Counted from the first letter of the stretch, positions 1 through 10,612 are shown. The stretch is DNA of 64,000 nucleotides from Marinobacter sp. ATCH36 (GCF_023555055.1 NZ_JAMJPL010000001.1:124001-188000), one strand, 5' to 3'. Numbers and translations are program-made. The notes: generated by a model not told the origin, from the letters alone.

Positions 1-408
1 GGCTGGAAACTCAACACCGCACGATGGCGCGAGGCCGCAACCAGCCTGGAGGGTATGCCGATTGTGGTTCAGCACTCCACATTTGGTTACCTTCTGCGCT
101 GGCTTGGGGTGGAGGCAGCCATCGATCTGGAACCCAAGCCGGGTTTGCCACCCAGCGCAGCTCATCTGGGCAAAGTACTGTCCGATCCGGCGCTTGACGA
201 GGTTAAAGTGGTGCTGATTGCAAGCTACCAGAATGATCGCCCGGCGCAGTGGCTATCGGAAAAGGCCGGGCTACCGGTTGAAGTTTTACCCGGCACCGTG
301 ACGGAGGAGCCGAAAACCAACAGCCTTGCCGAACTGATCAGCCATATTATCGAGCGCCTCCAGCAATACAATGACAAGGCGGCCCCGGAGAGCGCCGATC
401 ATGGCTAG
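1..408 (+). CDS. Metal ABC transporter substrate-binding protein (C-terminal part)
   Basis: The reading frame is open from the first base, so the N-terminal part lies outside the window. The 135 visible residues match the C-terminal lobe of cluster A-I (ZnuA/MntC-type) periplasmic binding proteins: an HSTFGYLLRWLG segment, a VKVVLIASYQND strand with a nearby acidic patch, and the terminal helix SLAELISHIIERLQQ. Such proteins bind Zn, Mn or Fe and deliver it to an ABC-3 permease. The stop overlaps the start of the permease gene (ATGGCTAG), which indicates translational coupling. The metal cannot be told from this fragment because the His-rich N-terminal sites are missing. Confidence 0.8.
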   Translation, partial: GWKLNTARWREAATSLEGMPIVVQHSTFGYLLRWLGVEAAIDLEPKPGLPPSAAHLGKVLSDPALDEVKVVLIASYQNDRPAQWLSEKAGLPVEVLPGTVTEEPKTNSLAELISHIIERLQQYNDKAAPESADHG

Positions 409-1186
409 CTGGTTCTGGCTTTTGACCCCACTGGCGGCGAGCCTCTTGATGGCCCTGTGTCTGGTTCCGCTGGGCCACCGGGTTCTTGAGCGGGGCGTGG
501 TGTTTGCAGACCTTGCTATTGCCCAGTGGGCGGCACTTGGCTCCCTGACTGGCCTGTCCCTGATGCCGAACCACACCATTGCCGGCATACCGGCCAGCGG
601 GCTTTTGTTTGCCCTGTTGGCGGTGGCAATGGTGCACCTGATCCTGAAGCTGGTGCCCGACTATCGCGAAGCGATGATCGGAACCCTGTATGTGCTGGGG
701 GCCAGCCTGGCTACCCTGGTGGTCAGCCAGGACCCCCACGGTGCCCAGCAGCTGGCAAAAACCCTCAACGGCGACCTGCTCTGGGTCACCAGTTTTTCGC
801 TGATTCCAATGGCTGTGATCACCCTGGCCGTTTTGCTGTGGCGTAACACCGGCTCCGAACATTTTCGTGCACGGCTGTTCCTGCCGCTGTTTGCGGTGGC
901 AGTCACCATGACCGTGGAAACGGCGGGGGTCTATGTGGTGTTCGCGACCCTGATTGCGGCACCACTCATGCTTTGCTGCCTGAGGGGATATGGTCTGGTG
1001 ATGGCGTCCGCGGTCTGTTTTACCGGCCATGGCATCGGGCTCTGGCTGTCAGCGAGCTATGACATACCGGCTGGTCCGGCCATTGTGGTATCGGTGCTCG
1101 GTAGCTGCCTGCTGGCAATGCTGGTTTTCAGAGAGCCCGCACTGGGAACGGCTTTTCGCGGATGCCAGAAAACGGATTCGCCATGA
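401..1186 (+). CDS. Metal ABC transporter permease (ABC-3 / ZnuB family)
   Basis: A 261-residue, very hydrophobic protein with about eight predicted membrane segments. The ABC-3 family signature around GVVFADLAIAQWAALGS is visible near the N terminus and HGAQQLAKTLNGDLLWV in the middle. It would form the inner-membrane channel for the metal delivered by the upstream binding protein. I chose the ATG at 401 because GGAG stands about 10 bases upstream and the start overlaps the preceding stop; an in-frame ATG at 371 has no ribosome binding site and would add a charged, non-membrane leader. No ATPase gene is visible here; it would have to lie before the window or elsewhere. The gene converges on the minus-strand GGDEF/EAL gene. 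Confidence 0.85.
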   Translation: MASWFWLLTPLAASLLMALCLVPLGHRVLERGVVFADLAIAQWAALGSLTGLSLMPNHTIAGIPASGLLFALLAVAMVHLILKLVPDYREAMIGTLYVLGASLATLVVSQDPHGAQQLAKTLNGDLLWVTSFSLIPMAVITLAVLLWRNTGSEHFRARLFLPLFAVAVTMTVETAGVYVVFATLIAAPLMLCCLRGYGLVMASAVCFTGHGIGLWLSASYDIPAGPAIVVSVLGSCLLAMLVFREPALGTAFRGCQKTDSP

Positions 1187-1195
1187 CGGCCGGGA

Positions 1196-3460
1196 TTAAC
1201 GCGTCATCTTTGAACGGCCATCATCAGGCTGTTCAACCAACCTTTCAAACTCGGCAGAAGGCAGAGGCCTGCTAAAAAAATACCCCTGGAAACGCTTACA
1301 GCCCATTTGAATCAGCCGCTCCAACTGCCCTCTGGTTTCTACGCCTTCTGCCACTGCCGATAACCGAAGCGCAGAAGCCAGGGCAAGGATGGTCTCTGCG
1401 ATTGCAGCATCATTGGGGTCATCAAGGATGTCCCTGACAAAGCCCTGATCAATCTTGAGCTCATCCAGCGAAAGTCTCTTCAGGTATCCCAGCGACGAAT
1501 ACCCTGTACCAAAGTCATCCAGAGAGACGCGGATTCCCATGCTTCTCAGTGTACGGAGCGTTTCCTCAACCATCTCCAGATCATAAGCGAGCGCACTCTC
1601 GGTAATCTCAATTTTCAGATTTCGGGGCGAGGCGCGGGTCTTTCTCAGTAAAGCCATCACCGTTGTGCAGAATGACGGCAGCCGAAACTGCTTTGCACTC
1701 ACGTTTACCGCAACCGGAAGCTTCGACAACCGATCGCCCCTGCGCTGCCAATCGGCAACCTGCGAGAGAACTTCCTCCAGAACCCAATAGCCCACCTGTT
1801 CAATCAGCCCACTCTCTTCCGCCAGGGGAATGAACTCGGCGGGTGAGACCATTCCGCGACCGGGGCATTGCCAGCGCAACAGGGCTTCCGCACCTATCGG
1901 GCTGCCACTCTCGTCGACCTGCAGCTGGTAATGAACAGAAAACTGTTCCCTTCGTACCGCTGCGCGCAAATCCGATTCCATTGCCAGGCGCTCAGACACG
2001 TCACTCTGCATTTTACTGTCGAAGAAGCGAATGCAGTTACGACCATCTTCCTTGGCCCTGAACATCGCCATATCGGCCTGGCTCAGCAAATCTTCCAGGG
2101 AGGCGTCATGATCATAGAACAGGGTGACACCAATGCTGGGTGAGCCGTTGTATTCGACACCCTGAAGGCTGTATGGCTCGTTCAGGGCATCGCGAACTTT
2201 TTCGCAGACTTTTTCAACCTTGGTCGCAGCGCTGGCTGAACCGGCGGAAAAACCCTTCAGAATGAGAACAAATTCATCGCCGCCAATCCGGGCAACCGTA
2301 TCCCACTCACGAACGGACTGCTGTAACCGGTGACCAACCTGTATCAGCAGTTCATCTCCGACAACGTGCCCTGCCGAGTCATTGATATTCTTGAAATGAT
2401 CCAGGTCGATGAAAACCAGCGCGCCATGATGATGATCTCTGGTGCTGCCGGCGAGAGCCTGGGCCAGGCGATCTCGCAGCAAGCGGCGGTTAGGCAGCTT
2501 GGTGAGTGGGTCATAGAAAGCGAGCTGCTCTATCTCGGATTCTGCTGTTTTCTTCTGGGTTATATCGAAGAAGTATCCATGCCAGACGACGCTCTGATCC
2601 GCCAACATTGCCGGCACCGAACGTGCCTCGATCCATGCGATCTCCCCGTTAACTTTCTCTGCTCGGAACTGGATTTCAAAAGGCGTTAACGTCTGCGCTG
2701 ATTTCTCAATGCCTGCGAAAACAGCTTTTCGATCCTCAGGCACAATGCGGTCAAGTAAAGGAGTGGCGTCAGGCTTTACCGTGGCATGGGTCAGACCGAA
2801 CATGTCTTCGACCCTTCCACTGATAAAAGGAAGGGTCATTCTGCCGGATGGGTAGGCACGAAACTGGAAGACAACCCCGGGGAACTGTTCGGAATAGCGA
2901 TACAAGCTGCTTTCAAAGCGCTGATTTCTGGCGGACAGGAGCCGTCGATGAACAGAGGCACCCAGTATCGCAGCAAGTTTCTCAAGGGCCTGTTTTTCCG
3001 AATTTTCCAGCGACACCGACCGGCCGACATAATCGAAGCCCAAGGCACCCGCGATGTCTCCATCCAGCCTCAGCCCCACCAATACGAGGCTGCCTATACC
3101 TTGCCTCCGGAATTCACGCTGCTCTTCTGCAGCGGCCGGGGTGAGTTTTTCCACATCGGGTATTGCCACCACCGATTCAGACGCGAGCTGTTCCGCCAGC
3201 CAGGAGAAACGTGCCATTGGCACATCCTGAATGGCATCACTCTGGGGGCTGATGTCAGGGGCGCAATATTCGTGGGAGGTGGACAGAGTTTGTGTAGCTT
3301 CATCGATCAAAAGCAGATAACAGCGATCCGCCTCGAGCTCGCTTCCTACCTGGGCGATAAAGGTCTGAATGGTATCTTCAAGCTGTTCGACGCTTGCACT
3401 GGCCAGCTCCAGCGAAAAAGTGCTGAATAGACTCTCCAACTGTCGCACGTTTCCGACCAT
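1196..3460 (-). CDS. GAF-PAS-GGDEF-EAL c-di-GMP signalling protein
   Basis: A 754-residue protein with no membrane segment. In order it has a GAF-like domain (about 15-175), a PAS/PAC domain (about 185-310), a GGDEF domain with intact ARIGGDEF near residue 392, and an EAL domain with EALLRW near 527 and DDFGTGYSSLGYL further on. An RxxD inhibitory site (REWD) stands five residues before GGDEF, so the cyclase half looks catalytically competent and product-inhibited. The EAL half keeps the core motifs, so the protein may both make and degrade c-di-GMP; which activity dominates cannot be read from sequence. An AGGAG ribosome binding site precedes the ATG. Its signal is unknown. Confidence 0.93.
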   Translation of the reverse strand: MVGNVRQLESLFSTFSLELASASVEQLEDTIQTFIAQVGSELEADRCYLLLIDEATQTLSTSHEYCAPDISPQSDAIQDVPMARFSWLAEQLASESVVAIPDVEKLTPAAAEEQREFRRQGIGSLVLVGLRLDGDIAGALGFDYVGRSVSLENSEKQALEKLAAILGASVHRRLLSARNQRFESSLYRYSEQFPGVVFQFRAYPSGRMTLPFISGRVEDMFGLTHATVKPDATPLLDRIVPEDRKAVFAGIEKSAQTLTPFEIQFRAEKVNGEIAWIEARSVPAMLADQSVVWHGYFFDITQKKTAESEIEQLAFYDPLTKLPNRRLLRDRLAQALAGSTRDHHHGALVFIDLDHFKNINDSAGHVVGDELLIQVGHRLQQSVREWDTVARIGGDEFVLILKGFSAGSASAATKVEKVCEKVRDALNEPYSLQGVEYNGSPSIGVTLFYDHDASLEDLLSQADMAMFRAKEDGRNCIRFFDSKMQSDVSERLAMESDLRAAVRREQFSVHYQLQVDESGSPIGAEALLRWQCPGRGMVSPAEFIPLAEESGLIEQVGYWVLEEVLSQVADWQRRGDRLSKLPVAVNVSAKQFRLPSFCTTVMALLRKTRASPRNLKIEITESALAYDLEMVEETLRTLRSMGIRVSLDDFGTGYSSLGYLKRLSLDELKIDQGFVRDILDDPNDAAIAETILALASALRLSAVAEGVETRGQLERLIQMGCKRFQGYFFSRPLPSAEFERLVEQPDDGRSKMTR

Positions 3461-3575
3461 TTTTACGGACTCCTGTCCTGCTCAATCATATAGCTGCGGC
3501 TTTGCTGTTCTTCTATCCATGACTGTAGACAAATACGACGGAGCGCCAAGGTGGGTTCACACGACCACTGGTACC

Positions 3576-4376
3576 TCAGTTTTTTCCGGTATAGACCCTG
3601 GTAAATTCAGCTATCAACTGGTCGACGCGGCCTGAATCCACGAGGCTCGACACACGTGCCGCAATACGCTCTCTCAATTCGAACGTATTGCACGCTGACT
3701 TCTTCGAGAAAGTAAAAAACAACCCCTCCCGGCTGACCGGCGTCTCCAGCGCCACAAAATCCTCTGCAATTCCCAGTTTTTCCAGCTTCACCTGACCTTG
3801 CAGCAACTCATAAAGAACGTAATCGACACGGTCAGCCAATGCCATCTGGAAGGATTGTTCAATGGACCGCACGCCTTCGATGCGCAGATTTTGATCTGCG
3901 TAACGGTCAAAATTCTGCCCGAAGCTGTTATTGATCAGGGTGCTGCCACGCTTTCCCAGTAGATCCGGCCAGTGGCGGTAGACAAATTCGCCACCTTTGG
4001 GCACCCAGACAACAGTTGGGAGGTGAGTGATCGGAGGGAGCAGGTAATCCATGTAATCAATACGTTCGGAGGTGTAGAACGCACCTGCGACCATGTCGAT
4101 TTCACCCCGACTTGCTACGTGCTGAACCCGCGCCCAGGAGCCAAGGTCCCTCACGATAATCTCCAGCCCCATTGGTTCCACGATTTCCTGCAACAGTGCC
4201 GGTATGGCTCCGGTAAGTCGGCCGTCATCCGGCGAATCCCGCCACAGCAGAGGCGGGTATTCCGGGTTACCACTCGCTGTGAGGATCTTGCAAGGAGGCT
4301 TCGGAGACGCACCGGCGGGAACCACAAAAAAAAGTGTCAAAACCAGAGCACAAAGATTGTAGAACGTTTTCAACAT
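3576..4376 (-). CDS. Periplasmic solute-binding protein (SBP_bac_3 family), downstream copy
   Basis: A 266-residue secreted protein. The N terminus MLKTFYNLCALVLTLFFVV followed by PAGASPK is a classic signal peptide, and the mature part has the two-lobe amino-acid-binding layout (NPEYPPLLWRD near the start, then GAIPALLQEIVE and a GEIDMVAGAFYTSERIDYMDYL segment). I chose the ATG at 4376; a TTG at 4388 would overlap the upstream nuclease gene but its spacing to a ribosome binding site is poor. It is the third gene of a minus-strand operon (binding protein, RNase J-type nuclease, binding protein). No ABC permease or ATPase is nearby, so a sensing or scavenging role is as likely as transport. 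Confidence 0.85.
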   Translation of the reverse strand: MLKTFYNLCALVLTLFFVVPAGASPKPPCKILTASGNPEYPPLLWRDSPDDGRLTGAIPALLQEIVEPMGLEIIVRDLGSWARVQHVASRGEIDMVAGAFYTSERIDYMDYLLPPITHLPTVVWVPKGGEFVYRHWPDLLGKRGSTLINNSFGQNFDRYADQNLRIEGVRSIEQSFQMALADRVDYVLYELLQGQVKLEKLGIAEDFVALETPVSREGLFFTFSKKSACNTFELRERIAARVSSLVDSGRVDQLIAEFTRVYTGKN

Positions 4377-4380
4377 CGGT

Positions 4381-5763
4381 TTACTCAACCCTGACGAGCA
4401 CCTGCCCTTCCCAGCCCAGGCGCCCGGTTTCGGTAATCTGGCGGCGAATCCCCGGCACAGGCCGGATCATGAACAAATCGCCGTTTCGGCCAACCATGGC
4501 CCGGGGTACTCCGTTTGCCTTGGCAATACCCGCGTGGGTCTCCATATGCAGGGCCTCGCCATGAACCGGAATGGCAATAGCAGGCTTTACCCATTGATAC
4601 ATTAAGTCTAGCTCTTCCCGGGCGGGATGACCTGACGCATGAATGGGTAAATCTGCGTCTTCCGCAGTGATCACTGACACACCCAGAGCTTTGAGCCTGC
4701 CGATAAGTGCGTCAATAGCCTCTTCATTACCGGGAATGGCTCGCGCGCTGAAGATGACCGTATCACCGGCCTCAAGCTCGAAGTCGGGATGGTTACCGGC
4801 TGCCAACCTGCGCAGGGCAGTGCGTGGCTCGCCCTGACTACCGGTGGCAACCGCCAGAACCTCTTCCCGTGGCAGATAGCCAAAGTGGGAGGCATTGATC
4901 AATGTGTCGGCAGTGTCCCACAGCCCCGATGCCTTGGCGGCTCCACTCATATTGATGAGTGAACGCCCGATCAGGCCCATGTAGCGCCCCGTTGCCCGAG
5001 CAATCATGGCCAGGGTATGCAGCCGCGCGATGTTACTGCCAAAACAGGTGACGACAACACGTCCGGCGGCAGGTTTGATGACGTTCAGCAGCCCGTCGTA
5101 CAGCACCGCCTCCGACGTGGAGTGGCCGGAAACGGTGGCATTGGTGGAATCACACACCATGGCGTCCACCCCTTCATTCGCCAGGTCTGTAAAAGTGGTT
5201 CTGGAATAGCCGTGACCAACCAGGGGATGGTCATCCAGCTTCCAGTCTCCGCTGTGGAAAATCCGGCCGGCGGCAGTGCGGATCATCAGGGCGTTGGGGT
5301 CAGGAATAGAGTGAGTCAGTGCGAGCCATTGCACTTCAAATGGCCCGATCGCCCTGCGGTCGCCGACATCGACAACGTGAATCGGCACTCGGTGAAGCAG
5401 GTCGAACTCCGCCAGCTTGCGGCGCAGAATTTCGGCGGTGAAGCGGCTGGTGTAAATGGGGCATTGCAACAACGGCCACAGGTAGGGAACCGCGCCAATG
5501 TGGTCTTCATGAGCGTGGGTGATTAACAGGCCGGCCAACTGGTCGCGGCGATCCGCGATAAAGGCAGGGTCTGCCATCTGCACCGGCGGTTCACCACGAT
5601 GGTGAACGGTGCCATCGGCGGCAATCCGGCCTGGTTTCGGAAAAGTGACACCACAATCCACCATCAACCAGTGGCCGTCGTGACCATACAGGTTGAGGTT
5701 CATGCCGATCTCTCCAGTTCCGCCCAAGGGCAGGAACCACAAATCACTCCGGTCCGGCGTCAT
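4381..5763 (-). CDS. RNase J-type metallo-beta-lactamase/beta-CASP ribonuclease
   Basis: A 460-residue protein of the beta-CASP RNase J group. It starts with the family signature LPLGGTGEIGMNLNLY, carries the metal site THAHEDHIGA (about residues 80-89), then DSTNATVSGHSTSE and TCFGSNIARLHTLA of the beta-CASP region, and a C-terminal PVHGEALHMETHAG histidine motif. Family members are 5'-3' exo- and endoribonucleases. At 460 residues it lacks most of the C-terminal dimerisation extension of Bacillus RNase J (about 555). Its start overlaps the upstream binding-protein stop by 4 bases (ATGA), so the two are probably translated together. RNase J is uncommon in gammaproteobacteria, which usually rely on RNase E. 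Confidence 0.88.
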   Translation of the reverse strand: MTPDRSDLWFLPLGGTGEIGMNLNLYGHDGHWLMVDCGVTFPKPGRIAADGTVHHRGEPPVQMADPAFIADRRDQLAGLLITHAHEDHIGAVPYLWPLLQCPIYTSRFTAEILRRKLAEFDLLHRVPIHVVDVGDRRAIGPFEVQWLALTHSIPDPNALMIRTAAGRIFHSGDWKLDDHPLVGHGYSRTTFTDLANEGVDAMVCDSTNATVSGHSTSEAVLYDGLLNVIKPAAGRVVVTCFGSNIARLHTLAMIARATGRYMGLIGRSLINMSGAAKASGLWDTADTLINASHFGYLPREEVLAVATGSQGEPRTALRRLAAGNHPDFELEAGDTVIFSARAIPGNEEAIDALIGRLKALGVSVITAEDADLPIHASGHPAREELDLMYQWVKPAIAIPVHGEALHMETHAGIAKANGVPRAMVGRNGDLFMIRPVPGIRRQITETGRLGWEGQVLVRVE

Positions 5764-6506
5764 TTGCTGGCGTGATCCCGATAGCCCATAACAAGCTTGT
5801 CGTAAGTACCATCCTGCCGGATCTCATCAAACACCTGGTTTATCTCCTCTTGCCGGGAAAACACGGGCGAGGTCCGGGAAATGGCGATGTATGAATGTTC
5901 ACCAGGCACCTGGTAGGGCGATACAGAGACATCGATATCGAGCTGCCTGACGGTATGACGCCCGACCAGCTCGGGGGCAACCACCACATCCACCCGACCA
6001 AGCTCCAGCATTCGCATCAGGTTTTCATAACGTGCAATGGGCTCTTTTGTGAGTTTTTCATCGCTATCGAATGTTTCGAAATAGCTGGCACCGTCGAGCA
6101 CGCCAATCTTCTTTCCGTACAGGTCGTCGTATTCGTTGATCCGGTATTCATCACGATAATAGAAAAACAGTTTTCGTTCCGGTGGAAAAACTGGCGCCAC
6201 GAAGGCCATCATCCGCTCTCGCTCGTCAGTTTTAAGAGGGCCGAGCATGACATCCACCACGCCTTCTTCCATCACCAGCAAAATCCGGCGAAACGGCGCT
6301 TCAACGTAGCGCACGTCCCAGCCAACCCTTTCGGCGATTTCGTTGAAAATGTCGACGTAGAGGCCTGTGACGCCTTCATCGCCCACCACTCGATAGGGTG
6401 GGGCATGATTAATCCCAACAGTTACGGAATGCCCCCCATTTTCAGCTGACACCAGCGGAGAGGCCAGAACTATGATGGCCATGAAGCAAGAAACAAGGTG
6501 ACGCAA
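5760..6506 (-). CDS. Periplasmic solute-binding protein (SBP_bac_3 family), upstream copy
   Basis: A 248-residue secreted binding protein. MRHLVSCFMAIIVLASPLVSA forms a signal peptide; the mature region opens with HSVTVGINHAPPYRV and continues GLYVDIFNEIAERVGWDV, the usual first lobe of polar amino-acid binding proteins. The chosen TTG start at 6506 has GAAGGG seven bases upstream; an ATG at 6482 would leave a very short, uncharged signal sequence. First gene of the minus-strand operon with the nuclease and the second binding protein. The two binding proteins share fold and length but are clearly diverged, so this is not a recent duplication. No permease or ATPase partner is present. Confidence 0.83.
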   Translation of the reverse strand: MRHLVSCFMAIIVLASPLVSAENGGHSVTVGINHAPPYRVVGDEGVTGLYVDIFNEIAERVGWDVRYVEAPFRRILLVMEEGVVDVMLGPLKTDERERMMAFVAPVFPPERKLFFYYRDEYRINEYDDLYGKKIGVLDGASYFETFDSDEKLTKEPIARYENLMRMLELGRVDVVVAPELVGRHTVRQLDIDVSVSPYQVPGEHSYIAISRTSPVFSRQEEINQVFDEIRQDGTYDKLVMGYRDHASK

Positions 6507-6589
6507 CGTACAAACCCTTCGATGAAGTTATTATGAAGACAGGAACCCGGAACTTCGGTTCAGTCTTTTGTCCATAATCACGTAAAGTA

Positions 6590-6610
6590 TAGACGATAGA
6601 CAGTAGACGA
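6590..6610. repeat. Three tandem heptamers, TAGACGA/TAGACAG/TAGACGA
   Basis: Three head-to-tail 7-base units lie in the 238-base divergent gap between the minus-strand binding-protein operon and the DJ-1 gene. The spacing is below one helical turn, so they may be a short polymorphic tract or a composite protein site. The rest of the gap shows no convincing promoter. Confidence 0.5.
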
Positions 6611-6744
6611 TACCCACAGCATCTGTTTGCCATCTTCGGATATAACTTGAAGTCCACGGTTGATTTACCACGCTGTCGCCGCAACACAGTTTGTATAGGG
6701 CAGTAGAACTGAATTCATTTTCCGAATCAGAAAGGACAACCTTG

Positions 6745-7428
6745 ATGAAAGTACTGATGGTTCTCACCTCGCACGATCAGATGGGAGACACTGGCCACAA
6801 AACCGGTTTCTGGCTGGAAGAGTTCACCGCACCGTATTACGTGTTCAGCGATGCCGGCGCCGACATCACCATTGCCTCGCCGAAAGGTGGCCAACCACCG
6901 GTTGACCCCAACAGCGAAACAGACGATGCCCTGACTGAAACCACGCGCCGATTCCAGCAGGATGCCCACGCCAAGGAATCCCTGGCCAGCACCAAGAAAT
7001 TGGCGGATGTGGACATGAACGAGTACGACGCCATTTTCTATCCTGGCGGCCACGGCCCGTTGTGGGACTTGGTCAACAATGAGAAAAGCATGGCGCTGAT
7101 CAAGACCGCTTTCGAGCAGGACAAGGTCATCGGTGCCGTCTGTCATGCCCCGGCCGTGTTCAAGAATGTGGAAATCAAACCGGGACAAAACATCGTGGGT
7201 GGTCGCAAAGTCACCGGCTTCAGCAACAGTGAAGAAGAAGCCGTAGGGCTCAGCGGTATTGTGCCCTTCCTTCTGGAAGACATGCTGAAGGAAAACACCG
7301 CCACCTATACCAAGGGTGACGACTGGGGCCCGCACATTGTGGTGGACGGCAAACTGATCACTGGCCAGAACCCGGCTTCTTCTGAAGGCACGGCCAAGGC
7401 CGTTGTGCAAGCGCTTCAGGAACGCTGA
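6745..7428 (+). CDS. DJ-1/PfpI family class I glutamine amidotransferase-like protein (Hsp31-like)
   Basis: A 227-residue cytosolic protein of the DJ-1/PfpI superfamily, closest in layout to the Hsp31/HchA-like branch (MVLTSHDQMGDTGHKTGFWL at the start, GGHGPLWDL in the middle). The nucleophile elbow GAVCHAPAVF places the reactive Cys near residue 133, followed by the His of the catalytic pair. Relatives act as glyoxalase III or deglycase-type enzymes and chaperones handling methylglyoxal stress; the exact activity is not decided by sequence. I chose ATG 6745, eight bases after AAAGGA; an upstream in-frame start at 6691 has no ribosome binding site. It fits the electrophile-stress theme of the following FrmA locus. 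Confidence 0.9.
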   Translation: MKVLMVLTSHDQMGDTGHKTGFWLEEFTAPYYVFSDAGADITIASPKGGQPPVDPNSETDDALTETTRRFQQDAHAKESLASTKKLADVDMNEYDAIFYPGGHGPLWDLVNNEKSMALIKTAFEQDKVIGAVCHAPAVFKNVEIKPGQNIVGGRKVTGFSNSEEEAVGLSGIVPFLLEDMLKENTATYTKGDDWGPHIVVDGKLITGQNPASSEGTAKAVVQALQER

Positions 7429-7450
7429 ACTGCTTCCCTGAATATTGCCG

Positions 7451-7897
7451 CTATTCCCCGGCGTGGCTGATCAGCACGCCGGTTGCTCCCACCTCAAGCT
7501 TTTCCCGGATGGCATCCGGGACAGGCGTTTTTGCCATCTGTGAAGGCTGAATTAACACGTAGGTTATATCCGCTTCGGCAACCTGCGCCTCTTCGCCGTG
7601 GTGATAGAACTCCAGGTGCACCGTGAACGACGTATTGCCTATCCGCCCTGCCTTAATCCTGGCTTCCAGCACATCATCAAACCGCGCCGGTGCGCGGTAA
7701 TTGATCATGAGGCTGACCACCTGAATGTCGAGATCCTGGTCCAGCAAATTCTGGTAGTCCCCGAACAGAGTGCGGATGTACTCGTTGACGGCGATATCCA
7801 CGTAATCCGCATAGCGGGCATTGAACACCACACTCTGGGCGTCGCATTCGCCGTAGCGGACGCGGAAACGGAAGCGGAATGAATTATCTGAAACCAT
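7451..7897 (-). CDS. Acyl-CoA thioesterase, hotdog fold (4-hydroxybenzoyl-CoA thioesterase/FadM-like)
   Basis: A 148-residue single-domain hotdog thioesterase. The N-terminal RVRYGECDAQSVVFNARYAD segment contains the conserved Asp of the YbgC/FadM group and the start of the long central helix (VDIAVNEYIRTLFG). The enzyme would hydrolyse acyl-CoA or aromatic-CoA esters. It lies downstream of frmA on the same strand with a 47-base gap holding a strong hairpin, so it may be part of the frmA transcript but at altered level. In other bacteria frmA is followed by S-formylglutathione hydrolase (frmB); this protein is not a frmB homologue, and a link to formaldehyde oxidation is only positional. Confidence 0.85.
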   Translation of the reverse strand: MVSDNSFRFRFRVRYGECDAQSVVFNARYADYVDIAVNEYIRTLFGDYQNLLDQDLDIQVVSLMINYRAPARFDDVLEARIKAGRIGNTSFTVHLEFYHHGEEAQVAEADITYVLIQPSQMAKTPVPDAIREKLEVGATGVLISHAGE

Positions 7898-7910
7898 CGA
7901 CTACTCCTGA

Positions 7911-7933
7911 GCCCCGCGACACTGACGCGGGGC
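7911..7933 (-). other. GC-rich hairpin between frmA and the thioesterase gene
   Basis: GCCCCGCG and CGCGGGGC form a perfect 8-bp stem around a 7-base loop. No T-run follows in either direction, so it is not a standard intrinsic terminator. It may act as an mRNA-processing or stability element separating frmA from the thioesterase cistron. Confidence 0.5.
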
Positions 7934-7944
7934 CCTGCTCAACT

Positions 7945-9736
<1,792 letters not shown>

Positions 9737-9755
9737 AATTTTTTTCGATTATAGG

Positions 9756-9773
9756 CTAGTAGACTGGTCTAAT
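9756..9773. promoter_or_regulatory. NemR-like operator, copy 2 (SDR promoter)
   Basis: CTAGTAGACTGGTCTAAT carries the inverted repeat TAGAC-TG-GTCTA and matches the frmA/tetR operator at 15 of 18 positions. It sits 33 bases before the SDR start codon, in the short gap after the TetR gene, so the SDR gene probably has its own repressible promoter here. Confidence 0.62.
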
Positions 9774-9805
9774 TACATTCAGTTAACCTTGAAGGAGAAT
9801 GCCCA

Positions 9806-10555
9806 ATGAGCAACACCAACGACCCGATCAACAGCAAAGTCGTGATAATTACCGGCGCCAGTAGTGGTCTCGGTGAAGCCACAGCCCGTCGCCTGGCCGA
9901 TCGCGGTGCCCGGCTGGTACTCGCCGCACGTCGGGAAGACCGGCTGAAAGCCTTGACGGAAGATCTGAAAGCCAAAGGTGCCGAGGTAACCTGGCAGGTC
10001 ACCGACGTAACTGACCGAACTCAGGTCGAATCCCTGGCGGCGAAGGCAAAAGAAGCTTTCGGCAGGATCGATGTGCTGGTCAACAACGCTGGTCTGATGC
10101 CCCTCGCGCCCCTGGACGCCCTGAAAGTCGATGAATGGGATCAGATGGTAGACGTCAACATCAAAGGCGTGATGTACGGCATCGCCGCTGTGTTGCCTAC
10201 CATGCGGGAACAACACAGCGGTCATGTTATCAACCTGTCGTCCGTTGCCGGGCATAAACTGTTCCCCGGCGCTGCTGTCTACTGTGCCACCAAATACGCC
10301 GTCAAGGCGCTGTCTGAAGGGCTGCGCATGGAAGCCGGTGACGAGATCCGCAGCACCAACATCTCGCCGGGTGCGGTGGCGACCGAGCTCACCAGCACCA
10401 TCACCGATCCGGACGCCAAAAAGGCAGCGGACGAGCTCTACCAGGTTGCCATTGATTCCGACGCTGTGGCCCGGGCTATTGTCTACGCCATCGAGCAACC
10501 GGCCGATGTCGACATCAACGAAATCATCCTGCGGCCCACTGCTCAGGAACTGTAA
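9806..10555 (+). CDS. SDR family NAD(P)-dependent oxidoreductase
   Basis: A 249-residue classical short-chain dehydrogenase. The cofactor motif [10 protein letters not shown] is at about residues 14-23, NNAG follows strand 4 ([13 protein letters not shown]), and the catalytic Tyr/Lys pair is in YCATKYAVK (Tyr near 159, Lys near 163) after the catalytic Ser in NLSSVAG. The basic residues after the glycine motif (AARREDRL) suggest NADP preference. An AAGGAG ribosome binding site precedes the ATG. The gene shares an operator with the frmA/tetR promoters, so it likely reduces an aldehyde or ketone during electrophile stress; substrate unknown. A strong terminator follows. Confidence 0.9.
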   Translation: MSNTNDPINSKVVIITGASSGLGEATARRLADRGARLVLAARREDRLKALTEDLKAKGAEVTWQVTDVTDRTQVESLAAKAKEAFGRIDVLVNNAGLMPLAPLDALKVDEWDQMVDVNIKGVMYGIAAVLPTMREQHSGHVINLSSVAGHKLFPGAAVYCATKYAVKALSEGLRMEAGDEIRSTNISPGAVATELTSTITDPDAKKAADELYQVAIDSDAVARAIVYAIEQPADVDINEIILRPTAQEL

Positions 10556-10571
10556 ATATCACAGATGGAAG

Positions 10572-10612
10572 GTTCCGGTGCTTGCGGACACGCACACACC
10601 GGAACGAATTTT
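10572..10612 (+). terminator. Intrinsic terminator after the SDR gene
   Basis: GTTCCGGTG pairs with CACCGGAAC, and the inner TGCG/CGCA extends the stem, leaving a short loop. It is followed by GAATTTTC. It begins 17 bases after the SDR stop and separates the frmA/SDR module from the cryptochrome gene. Confidence 0.65.

Noticed and set aside
3576..6506. The two binding proteins as parts of an amino-acid ABC importer
   Set aside because: No permease or ATPase gene is nearby, and the gene between them is a nuclease.
7458..7482. Perfect hairpin CCGGCGTG/CACGCCGG at the 3' end of the thioesterase gene
   Set aside because: It overlaps the last codons and has no T-run in either direction, so I do not call it a terminator for it or for the DJ-1 gene.
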